DNA of 23,326 nt from Elstera litoralis (GTDB taxonomy: Bacteria; Pseudomonadota; Alphaproteobacteria; Elsterales; Elsteraceae), in NCBI RefSeq assembly GCF_000963705.1, contig NZ_LAJY01000007.1, forward strand, positions 5-23,330, written 5' to 3'. Position 1 is the stretch's first letter. The number at the start of each line of letters is the position of its first letter. A program made the position numbers and the translations under genes. The notes below the pieces were generated by a model. That model was given only the letters and a program-made list of their open reading frames with translations. It searched no databases and was not told the origin of the DNA. Shown here one piece after another: positions 22,848 through 23,326 of the stretch.

Positions 22848-23187
22848 ATGAAAAAAAGTCGAAGCGATTATCAAGCCGTTCAAGCTCGACGAGGTCAAAG
22901 AAGCCCTCCATGAGATCGGTATTCAAGGGCTGACCGTGACCGAGGCCAAGGGCTTCGGACGTCAGAAAGGCCATACCGAGCTGTATCGGGGGGCTGAATA
23001 TGTGGTCGATTTTCTCCCGAAGGTGAAAATCGAGATCGTGATGGACGATGCGCTGGTTGAACGCGCCGTTGAAGCGATCCAGCAAGCTGCCCATACTGGC
23101 CGCATTGGCGATGGCAAAATCTTCGTCATTCCGGTCGAAGATGCCATTCGTATCCGAACCGGCGAAAAAGGCGGTGACGCGATCTAG
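22848..23187 (+). CDS. glnB: Nitrogen regulatory protein P-II (GlnB), with a one-base frameshift after the start
   Basis: GlnB is the trimeric signal protein that senses 2-oxoglutarate and ATP/ADP and controls glutamine synthetase adenylylation and NtrB. The ATG at 22848 is followed by seven As where six are expected. With six, the protein starts MKKVEAIIKPFKLDEVKEAL and has the standard 112 residues, including the T-loop YRGAEY with the uridylylation Tyr51 and the C-terminal GRIGDGKIFVIPVEDAIRIR ATP-binding part. As written, the start codon leads out of frame after MKK; the first in-frame ATG (23041) lies beyond most of the conserved fold. The shift is almost surely a sequence error. The upstream sigma-54-type promoter and the glnA gene 64 bases downstream are the classical arrangement. 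Confidence 0.93.
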
Positions 23188-23251
23188 CGTCTGCCTTAGC
23201 CTAACCTTATCCCTCAACCTTCGCCATCCATCCGAAACGGGAAGATTACAC

Positions 23252-23326
23252 ATGTCCGACGCGAAAACCGTACTGTCGTTGATCCAGGAAAATGGCGTGA
23301 AGTACGTCGACTTCCGCTTTACCGAT
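23252..23326 (+). CDS. glnA: Glutamine synthetase type I, N-terminal fragment (cut by window end)
   Basis: The 25 codons present read MSDAKTVLSLIQENGVKYVD, then FRFTD, the start of class I glutamine synthetase, which makes glutamine from glutamate, ammonia and ATP. The ATG follows a GGGAAG ribosome binding site. It lies 64 bases after glnB, with which it probably forms one nitrogen-regulated operon. The rest of the gene is outside the window. Confidence 0.93.
   Translation, partial: MSDAKTVLSLIQENGVKYVDFRFTD

Overview
The window reads as a chromosomal segment of a GC-rich alphaproteobacterium, most likely of the Rhodospirillales/Azospirillaceae type. The clues are an LdtR-like MarR regulator, a yfgM-bamB-der cluster, a DUF2333 protein, a glnB-glnA pair behind a sigma-54-type promoter, and an alphaproteobacterial-style tRNA promoter (GCGCTTGACA) in front of tRNA-His. 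The genus call is inference; no 16S or marker comparison was possible.

Layout, left to right. (1) 1-425: 3' part of a MarR-family regulator, closed by a strong terminator. (2) 530-1140: an AbrB/MazE-type antitoxin with a Fic/Doc toxin. (3) 1240-3088: an Lrp/AsnC regulator divergent from D-amino-acid dehydrogenase dadA, with a 10-bp inverted repeat between them. (4) 3108-5061: a LysR regulator downstream of an MDR-family oxidoreductase, with a nested palindrome upstream of the oxidoreductase. (5) 5166-6964: an EAL-CBS-GGDEF cyclic-di-GMP protein broken by a one-base frameshift. (6) 7136-8116: an orphan TctC/Bug-type solute-binding protein. (7) 8241-8836: a Phd/YefM antitoxin with a PIN toxin. 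(8) 8833-11345: helicase hrpB, frameshifted. (9) 11446-14816: yfgM-like, bamB and der (der frameshifted), then a bidirectional terminator. (10) 14873-18457: a PAS-containing chemoreceptor and a DUF2333 membrane protein, separated by 408 bases rich in hairpins. (11) 18754-20982: phoX, a Tat-exported phosphatase with a candidate Pho box. (12) 21065-22610: LysR regulator, NUDIX hydrolase and tRNA-His(GTG), all on the minus strand. (13) 22848-23326: glnB (frameshifted at its start) and the first codons of glnA.

The most striking pattern is four separate one-base frameshifts in 23 kb, each at a short homopolymer: G2 at 5893, C4 at 10050, A5 at 13626 and A7 at 22851. Each falls inside an otherwise perfectly conserved gene, and der is normally essential. 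This points to homopolymer-length errors in the assembly rather than to real gene decay. Corrected by one base, each gene regains its family's usual length.

Biologically, the window is mostly housekeeping and sensory functions: envelope assembly, ribosome biogenesis, nitrogen and phosphate response, c-di-GMP and chemotaxis. Two small toxin-antitoxin modules are scattered among them. Their antitoxin/toxin pairing is exchanged relative to the textbook Phd-Doc and VapB-VapC sets. I found no CRISPR array, prophage or insertion sequence. The best candidate for something undescribed is the multi-hairpin element at about 17200-17340 upstream of the chemoreceptor.
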